Below are positions 37,891-46,484 of a stretch of 64,000 nucleotides of DNA, piece by piece; position 1 is the stretch's first letter, and every line of letters starts with the position of its first letter. The stretch is taken from assembly GCF_019334305.1 (NCBI RefSeq), contig NZ_JAHWGH010000012.1, forward strand, positions 124,001 through 188,000. The letters run 5' to 3'. The notes under the pieces are model-generated. The model searched no databases. It was not told the DNA's origin and saw nothing but the letters and a program-made list of their open reading frames with translations. Position numbers and translations under genes: made by a program. The DNA comes from Rossellomorea orangium. GTDB taxonomy: Bacteria > Bacillota > Bacilli > Bacillales > Bacillaceae_B.

Positions 37891-38838
37891 ATGAGAATGA
37901 ATAGAAAGAAGCACTTCCTACGTAAGGCAAAGTTTATTGCTTACGTAACGAACTTTGGGGATGATACGATTTCAATGATCGATACCCAAAAGGATAAAGT
38001 CACAGATGCGATTCCAGTAAGTGATCAACCAGATGGGATTACAATTTCCCCTGTAGTTAAACATGCATATGTGTCCAATACTACTAATAACTCTGTTTCT
38101 GTTATAGATCTTTTAAGTCATAAAGTGGTCAATGAAGTCCCTGTTGGTGAAGGGCCGGTTGGGATAGCTGCGACACCTGATGGAAGAAAAGTGTACGTAG
38201 CGAATTTCGGCGGCACAACTGTCTCCATCATTGATGTCTGTAAGAAAACTGTGAAACATATAGAAGTAGGAGATAACCCATTTGATGTGGCATTTAGTCC
38301 AGATGGAAGAAGGGCCTATGTTGCTGTAACCATAAGTAACATTGTTACCGTAATCGATACAAAAAAAGAATCAGTGATAGACAGGATTCCCATTACAAAT
38401 GGAGAATTTCCTCGAGACCTTGCGATTACCCCGAATGGAAAAAAGCTATACGTGGCCAATCGTGGGAGAGGGGAGCCTAGTACAGTATCTGTCATTGACC
38501 TTAAGAGAAACGTAGTAACAAATACGATCAATGTAGGGATAAGACCGAATGGCGTAGCGGTTACACCAGATGGGAAGAAGGTATATATCACGAATATCAG
38601 CAGTGATAATGTAACCGTAGTGAATGCATGTGATGATTCAATTATGACGACGATTGATGTTGGCGATGGTCCAACGGATGTTTGTATTACCCCCGATGGG
38701 AGAAAGGCTTATGTTACTAACTTTAATGCGGGGACAGTTTCAGTTATTTGTATTAGAACGGATAGTGTTCTTACTACGATACCTACAGGAAAGCAATCAA
38801 GCGATTGTGCTATTACTACTTCATGTTTTCCTTTTTAA
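37891..38838 (+). CDS. YVTN beta-propeller repeat protein
   Basis: A 315-residue protein made of about seven repeats of some 42 residues, each with a TPDGRKVYVANFGG-like core and a VSVIDTKKxxVxxxIxVG segment. This predicts a seven-bladed propeller. No signal peptide is visible; the N-terminus is strongly basic. The binding partner is unknown. AAGGAGG precedes the ATG. Confidence 0.88.
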   Translation: MRMNRKKHFLRKAKFIAYVTNFGDDTISMIDTQKDKVTDAIPVSDQPDGITISPVVKHAYVSNTTNNSVSVIDLLSHKVVNEVPVGEGPVGIAATPDGRKVYVANFGGTTVSIIDVCKKTVKHIEVGDNPFDVAFSPDGRRAYVAVTISNIVTVIDTKKESVIDRIPITNGEFPRDLAITPNGKKLYVANRGRGEPSTVSVIDLKRNVVTNTINVGIRPNGVAVTPDGKKVYITNISSDNVTVVNACDDSIMTTIDVGDGPTDVCITPDGRKAYVTNFNAGTVSVICIRTDSVLTTIPTGKQSSDCAITTSCFPF

Positions 38839-38844
38839 GGAGGG

Positions 38845-39106
38845 GAGCCATGGGGACAGGTCCATTGGCTCTTTTAAAGGAGACGTGGGCCTGCCAAATT
38901 GGTCCTTTTGCTACTCACAGATAAAGAAAATTCGACACTTTGGCATGATTATCGGAATGCTCGCACGATTGTATCTGAAACTCGCACGATTATGACGGAA
39001 GTGGCATGATTTTTCTAAATCCCGCACGATAATCGTAAATCCCGCATGAATCTTCTATCTATCTCTTTTCATGCTATCCACAATAGGGTCAGACCGTTGA
39101 AGAAGG
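38845..39106. repeat. Long direct repeat A with six 20-bp units
   Basis: A 262-base intergenic element starting GAGCCATGGGGACAGG and ending GTTGAAGAAGG. It begins with a GGACAGG-type hairpin. From 38941 it holds six degenerate tandem units of 20-21 bases (core CGCACGATTATCG or GGCATGATT). Copy B at 40339-40559 is similar over its full length but has four units. It precedes the GNAT gene. Confidence 0.8.
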
Positions 39107-39171
39107 ATATTATTATCGGATGTCGTATTTATTTCATAAGAGATCATCACTTAGGAGGATGTAAAATACCA

Positions 39172-39699
39172 GTGTCTAAAGATAATGTAGAATACTTCAT
39201 TCGAAATGTGAAACTAGAGGATGCGGAAGTACTTTTGGATATAGAGAGCTCTGTTATTTCTGAAGGTAAATATTTCATCGTTGTATCAGAGGAGCTAGAA
39301 AAAAAGCCTGTGCAGGAGGAAAAAGAACGAATACAACGGAAATTGGATAACGAAAAAGAAACTCTTATCGTAGCGGAAGTGGATGGTGTAGTTGTCGGAT
39401 CGATAGAATTTCGTTCCCAAACTAGGAAGAGATTATCCCATACTGGCTCAGTTTCAATGTCGATAAGCAAAGATTACAGAGGCATGGGGATAGGGAAGGC
39501 ACTTTTAACGGCATTATTAGACTGGGCCGAGGAGAACCCACTCATTGAAAAGGTAAGTTTAGGGGTCCTTTCAACAAATCAAAGAGCCATTTCCCTGTAC
39601 AAGCAGATGGGATTTTTGGAAGAAGGTCGTTTGATAAAAGAATACAAGTTAAATGATGGGGAATATATTGATGATATTCTTATGTGCAAATTTGTGTAA
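39172..39699 (+). CDS. GNAT-family N-acetyltransferase
   Basis: A 175-residue acetyltransferase with SMSISKDYRGMGIGKALLTALLDWA as the acetyl-CoA loop (R-G-x-G-I-G-K) and LYKQMGFLEEGRL as the terminal motif. The GTG at 39172 follows AGGAGG by 13 bases. The longer frame from 39046 begins inside a repeat and is rejected. The substrate is unknown. Confidence 0.82.
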   Translation: MSKDNVEYFIRNVKLEDAEVLLDIESSVISEGKYFIVVSEELEKKPVQEEKERIQRKLDNEKETLIVAEVDGVVVGSIEFRSQTRKRLSHTGSVSMSISKDYRGMGIGKALLTALLDWAEENPLIEKVSLGVLSTNQRAISLYKQMGFLEEGRLIKEYKLNDGEYIDDILMCKFV

Positions 39700-39833
39700 T
39701 AGCCTAATTTGGCGTTAGTTATTTCTAAAGTATAAGATTGAGTCCGTAATAGGGTCGACAAATTTAATGAAAAAGGTAAGCACTTTGGTCCGGAGAGTTA
39801 ATGTGCTTTTTTTGAGAGAGTGGGGAAAGGATA

Positions 39834-39920
39834 TGGATCCTATTTTAATAGATGTTCCGTAAATAGAAACAGATAGACTCATCCTTCGAGCACCACATCA
39901 AGCTGGTGATGGGAATGGAA
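39834..39920 (+). pseudogene. N-terminal remnant of a GNAT gene
   Basis: ATG 39834 opens MDPILIDVP, then TAA. After the stop the same frame continues IETDRLILRAPHQAGDG, which is the typical start of RimJ-like acetyltransferases. Nothing of the rest of such a gene follows before the VOC gene. It is a decayed fragment. Confidence 0.55.
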
Positions 39921-39939
39921 AAGTAAAGGGGGAAGCTTT

Positions 39940-40335
39940 GTGCCAAAAGGATTACTTCATCATATTGAACTTTATGTATCTAATTTAAATAGGTCAATTG
40001 ATTTTTGGAGCTGGTTTCTTGAGGAATTAGGGTATCATCTTTTCCAAGAATGGGAAAGTGGGCAAAGTTGGAAAATGGGAGATACGTATATTGTATTTGT
40101 GCAAACAGAAGAACGGTTTCTTGACATTCCATATCATAGATGCAGAGTAGGTTTAAATCATTTAGCCTTTCACGCAGATTCACGAGAACACGTCGATAGT
40201 GTGACTATGAAATTAAAAGATAAGGGAATAAACGTTCTTTATACAAACCAGCATCCATTTGCAGGGGGAGACGATTATTATGCAGTTTACTTCGAGGACC
40301 CGGACAGAATAAAAGTTGAACTTGTTGCACCATAA
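39940..40335 (+). CDS. VOC-family (glyoxalase/dioxygenase fold) protein
   Basis: A 131-residue single-domain protein. LLHHIELYVSNLNRSIDFW supplies the first metal-ligand-type histidine region, LNHLAFHADS the second, and YAVYFEDPDRIKVELVAP the closing strand with Glu. It could be a fosfomycin-thiol-transferase-like or other metalloenzyme; the substrate is unknown. GTG start after GGGGGA. Confidence 0.83.
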   Translation: MPKGLLHHIELYVSNLNRSIDFWSWFLEELGYHLFQEWESGQSWKMGDTYIVFVQTEERFLDIPYHRCRVGLNHLAFHADSREHVDSVTMKLKDKGINVLYTNQHPFAGGDDYYAVYFEDPDRIKVELVAP

Positions 40336-40338
40336 TTA

Positions 40339-40559
40339 GAGCCGTGGGGACAGGTCCATTGGCTTATTAAAGGATACGTGGGCCTGTCCAATCGGTCTTT
40401 TTGTTCCTTATAAATAAAGGATATTCGACACCTTGGCATGATTATCGGGATTCGCGCATGATTGTATCTGAAACTCGCACGATAATTGTTAATCCCGCAT
40501 GAATCTGCTATATCTCTCTTTGTTTGCTGTCCACAATAGGGTCAAACCGTTGAAGAAGG
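40339..40559. repeat. Long direct repeat B with four 20-bp units
   Basis: The second copy of the element at 38845-39106, same orientation, 221 bases. The tandem-unit zone at 40434-40515 has four units; two units (about 40 bases) are absent relative to copy A. The pair flanks the GNAT, the GNAT remnant and the VOC gene. Confidence 0.8.
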
Positions 40560-40609
40560 TTATGATAAGCAGATTAATGCAATCAGTTATCATATTAAGG
40601 TTTAAAGTA

Positions 40610-40650
40610 AGAGCGTTTCTCTAAAATGAGAAGCGCTCTATATTTTTTTT
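40610..40650 (+). terminator. Terminator-like hairpin
   Basis: AGAGCG-TTTCTC, a short loop, GAGAA-GCGCTCT, then a T run. It may end the VOC transcript. Confidence 0.75.
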
Positions 40651-40764
40651 ATCGAAATTCAATTAAAAACAATAACAATATATTAAAAAACAACATTCAT
40701 TTATTGTTAAACAATAAATAATGTGGTACAGTGATTTTATTATAGAATCAGTGAGGTGCTCTAA

Positions 40765-41247
40765 ATGAATGGTAAACAAGGTTCAACTTTTTACTTGAAG
40801 TTCATTGCTTTTCTTATCGGAATTGGGTTACTTGCGGTGTGTATCTATTGGTTGCCTGAAGCAGCCAGAAGAGATGGGATAGAGCGTCCAGGTGATTATT
40901 CGCTATATCCCCTTTTGGCATGTGCATATGGCATATGTTTATCGATTTTTGTAGTGTTGTATCAAGTATTTAAGCTCTTAACCTATATCGAAAAGAACAA
41001 TGCATTCTCCGAGTTATCATTTCAATCTTTGAAGATCATAAAAAAATGTGCGTTTACGGTTATTCTCTTCATTTTAATCGCAATTGTTTATTTGAGGGTG
41101 CTTGCTCACTTCACAGGTGATGACGCAGCAGGTCCGATATCACTGGGTCTAATGGGTATTGTAGCAACAAGCGCCGTCGCAGCTTTTGTGAACGTTCTTC
41201 AAAAGCCTCTAAAAAGTGTTTTGGATGGGCAATCAAGAATCGATTAA
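40765..41247 (+). CDS. DUF2975-type membrane protein
   Basis: A 160-residue protein with four hydrophobic segments (about 10-27, 47-70, 93-113, 128-148) and the pattern LLTYIEKNNAFSELSFQSLKIIKKCA, which marks the DUF2975 family. Relatives are often followed by a small Xre-type regulator gene; none is present here. GAGGTG precedes the ATG. Confidence 0.78.
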   Translation: MNGKQGSTFYLKFIAFLIGIGLLAVCIYWLPEAARRDGIERPGDYSLYPLLACAYGICLSIFVVLYQVFKLLTYIEKNNAFSELSFQSLKIIKKCAFTVILFILIAIVYLRVLAHFTGDDAAGPISLGLMGIVATSAVAAFVNVLQKPLKSVLDGQSRID

Positions 41248-41322
41248 TATGAAACTAAAATACTTTCTTTGCAGTCTAATTATATACAGAGCTGAATTTA
41301 ATATTTAGGGAGGGGATATTAA

Positions 41323-41574
41323 ATGAGAAAGTACCTTGGTTGGGTGTCCATTGGTATTATAGGGATTACTTTAATATTATTTGTTTTTATGAGAGGGAGA
41401 GTTAGCGGGTATGTAGGAACCAACGTCTTAATTATTGGAGCAATATTAGCTTTGGTAACTGCCCTATTGAGTAAAAAAGGGAAATCCAAGACAGTTTCAA
41501 TTTCAGCATTAGGAATACTTGCAGGTGGATTTATAATACTAGTTTTAGGATTTATGATGAACGGAGGTCTATAA
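41323..41574 (+). CDS. Small membrane protein
   Basis: An 83-residue protein with three hydrophobic segments. Strong GGGAGGGG ribosome site. No family recognised. Confidence 0.6.
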   Translation: MRKYLGWVSIGIIGITLILFVFMRGRVSGYVGTNVLIIGAILALVTALLSKKGKSKTVSISALGILAGGFIILVLGFMMNGGL

Positions 41575-41706
41575 GTTCCTTTAAGTAAAGGGGGTAATAC
41601 TAGAAGAACAATTTAGAAAAAATTTTATCCAATTAGACAACATGAGGAAATGAACATGCTGCAATTAAAAAGATCTAAAATTATGAGTCACTGAAAGGAA
41701 GAGAGG

Positions 41707-41913
41707 ATGTTGAGTAAAGTCATTTCGAAAGGCCCTTTCATTTTAGTTCTATATTTATCTTTTGCATTCATTAGGACGACTTGGGATTTAGTAAAGAATC
41801 CCGATTTACTCCATTACATATACTTCTTCTTATCACTCGGCGCTGCCATCTCAGCAGCCTTATTCTTGGTGGTTATTAATAAGGAAAAGAACCTTAACAA
41901 AGATAGAAGTTAG
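41707..41913 (+). CDS. Small membrane protein
   Basis: A 68-residue protein with two hydrophobic segments and a basic tail. The upstream site is GGAAGAGAGG, close to the ATG. No family recognised. Confidence 0.5.
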   Translation: MLSKVISKGPFILVLYLSFAFIRTTWDLVKNPDLLHYIYFFLSLGAAISAALFLVVINKEKNLNKDRS

Positions 41914-42061
41914 TTCACTATACAAGAGGGACATCGTCCTATGATCGGGGGCAATATGATGGTTATTGTCATTTGATGAGGAGGAAGGAGCTAGAATGGG
42001 GTCCTTTTGCTGCTTCAAACGAAAAGGAAGCAGGAGAACCGTCCCCGTGCTCCCTGTTGAC

Positions 42062-42631
42062 TTATGCGAGAAAGTCAAGAACCCGCTTTATCACAAGCTT
42101 CGTCGCCTCAGCATCATAAGAAGGTATGCTGCTGTCGGTGAAGAGATGTTCATTACCCTCATATAGAAAAAGTTCGGCGTGATTGGCCGACTCCACCAGT
42201 TCACGAGCCGCGTCGATGTCACCGTCTTCAACGAAGAAGGGATCAGCATTCATGGCATGAATTTGCACAGGTAAGTCAGCTGGCCATGGAGTTCCGAACT
42301 CGGAGGTCGGGAGGCAGGCATGGAAAAACAGTGCGCCTTTTGAGCCTTCACGTGTTTGAGCGAGCTGCTGTGCTGCCGGGACACCAAGTGAAAAGCCAGC
42401 ATAGACGACATCTTGCGAAAGATCACCGGCTGCCCGAATGCAACGCGACGTCACTTCTTCAAATCCGATTTCTTTAACAAATCCCAGGCCTTCTTCCAAT
42501 GAGGAAAATGTGCGGCCATCAAATAAATCCGGCACGTGCACAATATGCCCTGCATCCCTCAGTTGATCTGCAATTGCTTCTATTCCCTTCGTTTTGCCTA
42601 AAACATGGTGGAACATCAAGACCTCTGCCAT
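42062..42631 (-). CDS. Dienelactone hydrolase-family protein
   Basis: A 189-residue alpha/beta hydrolase. The nucleophile elbow is GFSLG (Ser81, where true dienelactone hydrolases have Cys), the acid is in HAMNADPFFVEDGD, and the histidine is in YEGNEHLFTD. The ATG at 42631 follows GGAGG; the TTG at 42646 overlaps that site. The substrate is unknown. Confidence 0.83.
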   Translation of the reverse strand: MAEVLMFHHVLGKTKGIEAIADQLRDAGHIVHVPDLFDGRTFSSLEEGLGFVKEIGFEEVTSRCIRAAGDLSQDVVYAGFSLGVPAAQQLAQTREGSKGALFFHACLPTSEFGTPWPADLPVQIHAMNADPFFVEDGDIDAARELVESANHAELFLYEGNEHLFTDSSIPSYDAEATKLVIKRVLDFLA

Positions 42632-42770
42632 CGTTTTCTCCTCCAAAATTTGAATTTCATACTACGCTTAAAGTATAACGTTCGACAAAAATCTTGTTTG
42701 ACCTGCTAAAAGTTCGTTTCCTAGGTCATATAGGAAACACCACTGGATTTTTTGACGCAATTGAAAAACA

Positions 42771-42807
42771 TTGAGTTTTATTTAATGATTTGAAATAATT
42801 GGTATTA
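42771..42807 (+). promoter_or_regulatory. Shared-core promoter, copy 2
   Basis: TTGAGT (42771-42776), 17 bp, AATAAT (42794-42799) with TG extension, then TTGGTATTA. It lies 72 bases before the VOC gene at 42879. Confidence 0.7.
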
Positions 42808-42878
42808 CATTAGTCAGGACTGGTAAATAGCAGATATTGAACTTTGGTTGAATCTAATTGTGAAAGAGGTCAAAAAAC

Positions 42879-43316
42879 ATGAAAATCACCAGAATGGATC
42901 ATATCAGTATCAACGTAAACGATCTCTCAAAGACTAAAGAGTTTTTTGTGGATTTAGGACTTGAGGTGAAAGCCGAATGGGAGATGGATGGTGAGCTGCT
43001 GGACAAGGTCGTTGGTATGAAAGATGTGAAAACGTCATGCGTAGGAATGGGATTGCCGGACGGTCAGACATGGATAGAGCTCGTCAAATATATAACACCG
43101 TCCGATGAAAACGGTATTCAGCAAACGCATCCCAACACGTTGGGTATCCGCCATATTTGCTTTGCTGTTGAGGATCTTGACACCATGGTTGCCCATTTGA
43201 AAGAGAAGGGTACAGAAACCTTTAGTGAGGTTCAGCAATATGAAGATACATACAGATTATGCTACGTTCGTGGTCCTGAGGGGATTATATTAGAGCTGGC
43301 GGAGGAGATTAGATGA
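42879..43316 (+). CDS. VOC-family protein, lactoylglutathione-lyase-like
   Basis: A 145-residue glyoxalase-fold protein. MDHISINVNDLSKTKEFF begins the fold, IRHICFAVEDLD holds the second ligand region, and CYVRGPEGIILELAEEI ends with the metal-ligand-type Glu. It is transcribed from one of the five shared-core promoters. The substrate is unknown. Confidence 0.85.
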   Translation: MKITRMDHISINVNDLSKTKEFFVDLGLEVKAEWEMDGELLDKVVGMKDVKTSCVGMGLPDGQTWIELVKYITPSDENGIQQTHPNTLGIRHICFAVEDLDTMVAHLKEKGTETFSEVQQYEDTYRLCYVRGPEGIILELAEEIR

Positions 43317-43332
43317 AAAATGGGGTTGGGGA

Positions 43333-43986
43333 ATGAGAGAGAGTAGGGGACAATCAATGAGAATAAGTGCAGAGGCACTGGTTGAAACAGAAGATGAAAA
43401 AGACATTTATCTTATTGAGAACGGAAGAGAAAAAAAGGTTGGTGTTACTACGGAGAAGATAAAGTTTGTTCGTATCGATGGACGTGAAGCCATTGAGAGA
43501 GAGCAAACATTAAATTCCGATGTTTTAGGTGACAGAAAAGGCATTACCATAATGGAAAAGGCAACGTGTAAACCCATTTCATTCACCGATTACTCAAATG
43601 GTAGTCATCTCGTGAAAGCCGAATATGACGAGGCAGGAGTACATATCTCGATGGGGAATAGTAAAAAAACAATCAAACTACATGGAGACTGCGTTGACAC
43701 ATTTTCCGTGGAGCTTATATTGCGTGTGTTGCCGTTGAAGTCCGGTTACTCCCTGCAATTGAATGGTTTCAATGCAACGCTCGAGTCAGAAGTCGATATT
43801 CATATTCAAGTAGTCGAGTCAGAGCGTGTTAAAAGAGGACTTGACGATTTTGTTGATGCCTGGAAGGTGAAAACGTATTTTGGAGAGACCCTTCAATACT
43901 ATTGGATTGATCCTGCCAACAAGGAGCTGCTGAAACAGTCTTCTCAAATTGGAGATGGACTTGTCCTAGAATTTCGTAGAGGATGA
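43333..43986 (+). CDS. Hypothetical beta-rich protein
   Basis: A 217-residue soluble protein. The C-terminal half (LILRVLPLKSGYSLQL, then WKVKTYFGETLQYYWIDPANKELLKQS) resembles DUF3108-like lipid- or polymer-binding folds, but without a signal peptide. The start could also be ATG 43357; neither site is strong. Function unknown. Confidence 0.6.
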   Translation: MRESRGQSMRISAEALVETEDEKDIYLIENGREKKVGVTTEKIKFVRIDGREAIEREQTLNSDVLGDRKGITIMEKATCKPISFTDYSNGSHLVKAEYDEAGVHISMGNSKKTIKLHGDCVDTFSVELILRVLPLKSGYSLQLNGFNATLESEVDIHIQVVESERVKRGLDDFVDAWKVKTYFGETLQYYWIDPANKELLKQSSQIGDGLVLEFRRG

Positions 43987-44004
43987 ACAACAGAGGTGAT
44001 GAAA

Positions 44005-44892
44005 ATGAAAAGAAAGCTCCAGCCAACATCTGACACTATAAAAGAATGGGTTAATACCTATGTACCGGATAAAGACCTCTTTTTTCTCCCGGAGACCAAT
44101 CTTACTAGTTTTAAAGAATATATAGACAATGCCCTGGTCATTCCCCACGAAGAGTTCAAAAACCATTCATCTTATAAGCAGGTTCAATTTGCGAACAGCT
44201 ATGAGTATTGGAATCTATCAAAGGACGTTGCCTATGTACTGGTGACACAACCAGGCTAGGTGAATCATCTACCAGCGGAAAAGAAGATCGAGCTACTTCA
44301 TATTCAAGTGGAAGTGGGAAGGGGATTGATTCATCCCATTTCTGACTTCTCCGGAGACATTTCATCTCTTCGTGACAACGTTGTCAAAGTGAATGGAGAG
44401 GGGTATGTTGTCCTTCATAAAGCGATGTGGGAAGAACTTTCTTATCGTTGCAAGGAAGACCTCATAATAGAAATTGCTCAAGAATGGGAGGAGTGGAATT
44501 GCTATGATGTTCCGGCTCAAACCCCTCAACACTTACGAAGGTATGCCAACACCTTTCCATCCAGAGCGGGAAGCAATTGTTTGTCAGCAACTCTCTTCGC
44601 CATCACCCAGCAGGAATGGATCGCACATGAATGGGTCCACCCTCAAACGTTTCTTCAACGTTTAGCACTTGAAGATTATCATGTCATCCCCTCTCAAGGG
44701 TTGCGAGCAGGTGATGTGGTGACGTGGGAAAATGCAGACGGGATCATTCAACACGCCTCTTACTGCATTGACGGTCAGTTCTTCTTTAACAAGCGTGGGC
44801 AGACCTTTTTTAATGCATGGAGTATTGTGCATCTTGATGATCTGAAAGAGGATTGGGGTCATTTAAGCATGAAGTCCTATCGGAAAAAATAG
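44005..44892 (+). pseudogene. NlpC/P60-like gene interrupted by an in-frame amber stop
   Basis: One frame runs from ATG 44005 (after GAGGTGAT) to 44892, but TAG at 44257-44259 breaks it after codon 84, and the very next codon is GTG with no ribosome site. Joined, it is about 295 residues. The C-terminal part has SNCLSATLFAI and DGIIQHASYCIDGQFFFNK, like the Cys and His sites of papain-like NlpC/P60 peptidases. A nonsense mutation of a CAG or TGG-type codon is the simple reading; readthrough is possible. Confidence 0.75.
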
Positions 44893-44968
44893 AGTATGTG
44901 CTGTAATGTCAGGCGTTTTTTTATTCCATTTACGATTACTTAAGTTATGAAATATCAGAGGAATTAGG

Positions 44969-45343
44969 GTGCAAAGGAAGGGATTGAAACAGGAATATAT
45001 GAATGGATTTAAAAAGATCGTCAACCTCCTTAATAGATTTAAGCAAGTGTTTTACTCCTATGACGATGAAGGTTTCTCGACTGCTGAGAAAGAATACATT
45101 GATAATATTAAGAATGCTAATCCCTATGGAATTTTTGTCCTCATCTTTGGCGGGGTTTCATTCGCATTTGGACCACAATACGTCATTTTCCCTATCGTCA
45201 CGTTGACAGTGGCTCTACTGACAATCTGGACCTTTGATAAAGAAACAGAAGACAACCCTTGGACATTTCTCCTGGGGACGGTTCTATCTCTCACTGGATT
45301 GTATATGCATATGGTGGGAGCGGTTCACATTCTCATTCTATAA
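44969..45343 (+). CDS. Hypothetical membrane protein
   Basis: A 124-residue protein: 50 polar residues, then three hydrophobic segments (about 51-68, 70-86, 100-120). The start is uncertain: GTG 44969 or ATG 44999. No family recognised. The next small gene begins 17 bases after it. Confidence 0.55.
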   Translation: MQRKGLKQEYMNGFKKIVNLLNRFKQVFYSYDDEGFSTAEKEYIDNIKNANPYGIFVLIFGGVSFAFGPQYVIFPIVTLTVALLTIWTFDKETEDNPWTFLLGTVLSLTGLYMHMVGAVHILIL

Positions 45344-45360
45344 GGGAGGTAAAGTGTAAG

Positions 45361-45561
45361 GTGGAAATCATCAATAGCATTCAAGAGGTATTATCAATGG
45401 GGCTTGCATTTGTCGTCTATCTTGCCATACCTGCATTTATTATCTTTAGAGCTATTCGAAGAAAGAAACTCCCCAGTAATCAATACACTCCTCTAGACGA
45501 TATCCTGGACGGTAAAGTGAGAGATCCTGAAGAAGAGAATGATAGCAAAAGGACGGACTAA
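45361..45561 (+). CDS. DUF3951-like small membrane protein
   Basis: A 66-residue protein with one hydrophobic segment followed by FRAIRRKKLPSNQYTPLDDILDGK, the pattern of DUF3951 proteins in Bacillus. The GTG at 45361 is 12 bases after GGGAGG. The upstream frame overlaps the previous gene and is not used. Confidence 0.65.
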   Translation: MEIINSIQEVLSMGLAFVVYLAIPAFIIFRAIRRKKLPSNQYTPLDDILDGKVRDPEEENDSKRTD

Positions 45562-45655
45562 GGGACTGGAAATTTGGAATTTTATAGGGGATTTAAAGGA
45601 GAAGGGGATACTGAAAGCGAACTACTTGGTAGACCAGTATAAAGGAGAGAAGGAT

Positions 45656-46027
45656 TTGAGTAAATCATTCATTGAACAAGTACATTATATTAGAATTCCA
45701 GTTAAGAATGTAGAACAGTCAGCACAATGGTATCGAGATATATTAGGTCTCCAATTATTAAACGTAACCGAGGAACTTGCCGCTTTAAAAATAAATGAAG
45801 GACCGTTCTTACTGATCCTCATCCCTACAGAAGATGCAACCTTTGCCCATTTTACAGTGAATCAGAAAGAGGAATTCAGTATTGGCTTTACAAGTCCCAA
45901 GCTGGCTGAATTTCATCAACACTTAAAGGATCACGAGGTGAAGGTCGATGAGATTAAAGAAGATGAGGGTCATGCCTTTTTCCATTTTTATGATCCAGAT
46001 GGTAATAAACTGCAAGCGCACTGGTAG
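45656..46027 (+). CDS. VOC-family protein
   Basis: A 123-residue glyoxalase-fold protein: VHYIRIPVKNVEQSAQWYRDILG at the start and FFHFYDPDGNKLQAHW at the end. TTG start eight bases after AAAGGAG. The upstream open frame to 45539 is not needed. The substrate is unknown. Confidence 0.82.
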   Translation: MSKSFIEQVHYIRIPVKNVEQSAQWYRDILGLQLLNVTEELAALKINEGPFLLILIPTEDATFAHFTVNQKEEFSIGFTSPKLAEFHQHLKDHEVKVDEIKEDEGHAFFHFYDPDGNKLQAHW

Positions 46028-46032
46028 GATCA

Positions 46033-46069
46033 AGCCAATTTCCGAACATAAAGGAAATTGGCTTTTTTT
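46033..46069 (+). terminator. Terminator of the VOC gene
   Basis: A perfect 11-bp stem AGCCAATTTCC / GGAAATTGGCT with a nine-base loop and six T. Confidence 0.9.
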
Positions 46070-46166
46070 AATGGGATTTCTAAAATATGGTTGACTATTC
46101 AGTTGAACTGTATTAAATTGTTAGTAAGCTGAACTATATAGTTGAACTGAATAAAAGGGTGAGAAC

Positions 46167-46484
46167 ATGAAACATAAATTATTACCATTGTCTGAAACGA
46201 TGCACTATATTTTACTGGCACTGCGTGAGCCGCTCCACGGATACGCCGCCATGCAGAAGATCGAAGAAATGAGCAAAGGCACCGTGGTGTTAGCAGCCGG
46301 CACATTATACGGTGCGATAGAGAACTTGAATAAACATGGGTGGATTGAACCTGTTGGAAATTCTGGCCGGAGGAAAATCTATCAGATTACATCTGAAGGA
46401 AATGCCATCTTGAACCTGGAGCAGGAAAGGCTCTTGCATATCGTATCCTTGTATGAAGGAAGTGAAGCGAATGAAGAAGTTTAA
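46167..46484 (+). CDS. PadR-family transcriptional regulator
   Basis: A 105-residue winged-helix repressor: MHYILLALREPLHGYAAMQKIEEMS, then GTLYGAIENLNKHGWIEPV and GRRKIYQITSEG, the hallmark PadR segments. It overlaps the next gene by 14 bases. PadR/DUF2812 pairs are common in Firmicutes, and the regulator probably controls the pair. Confidence 0.92.
   Translation: MKHKLLPLSETMHYILLALREPLHGYAAMQKIEEMSKGTVVLAAGTLYGAIENLNKHGWIEPVGNSGRRKIYQITSEGNAILNLEQERLLHIVSLYEGSEANEEV

Noticed and set aside
38941..39060. Possible CRISPR array
   Set aside because: The 20-bp units are adjacent and degenerate, with no spacers, and no cas gene is present.
41966..42166. 66-codon plus-strand frame
   Set aside because: Overlaps a repeat and the 3' end of the dienelactone-hydrolase-like gene; arginine-rich shadow.
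44260..44892. Independent gene starting at GTG 44260
   Set aside because: The GTG directly follows an in-frame TAG and has no ribosome site; better read as the second half of one interrupted gene.
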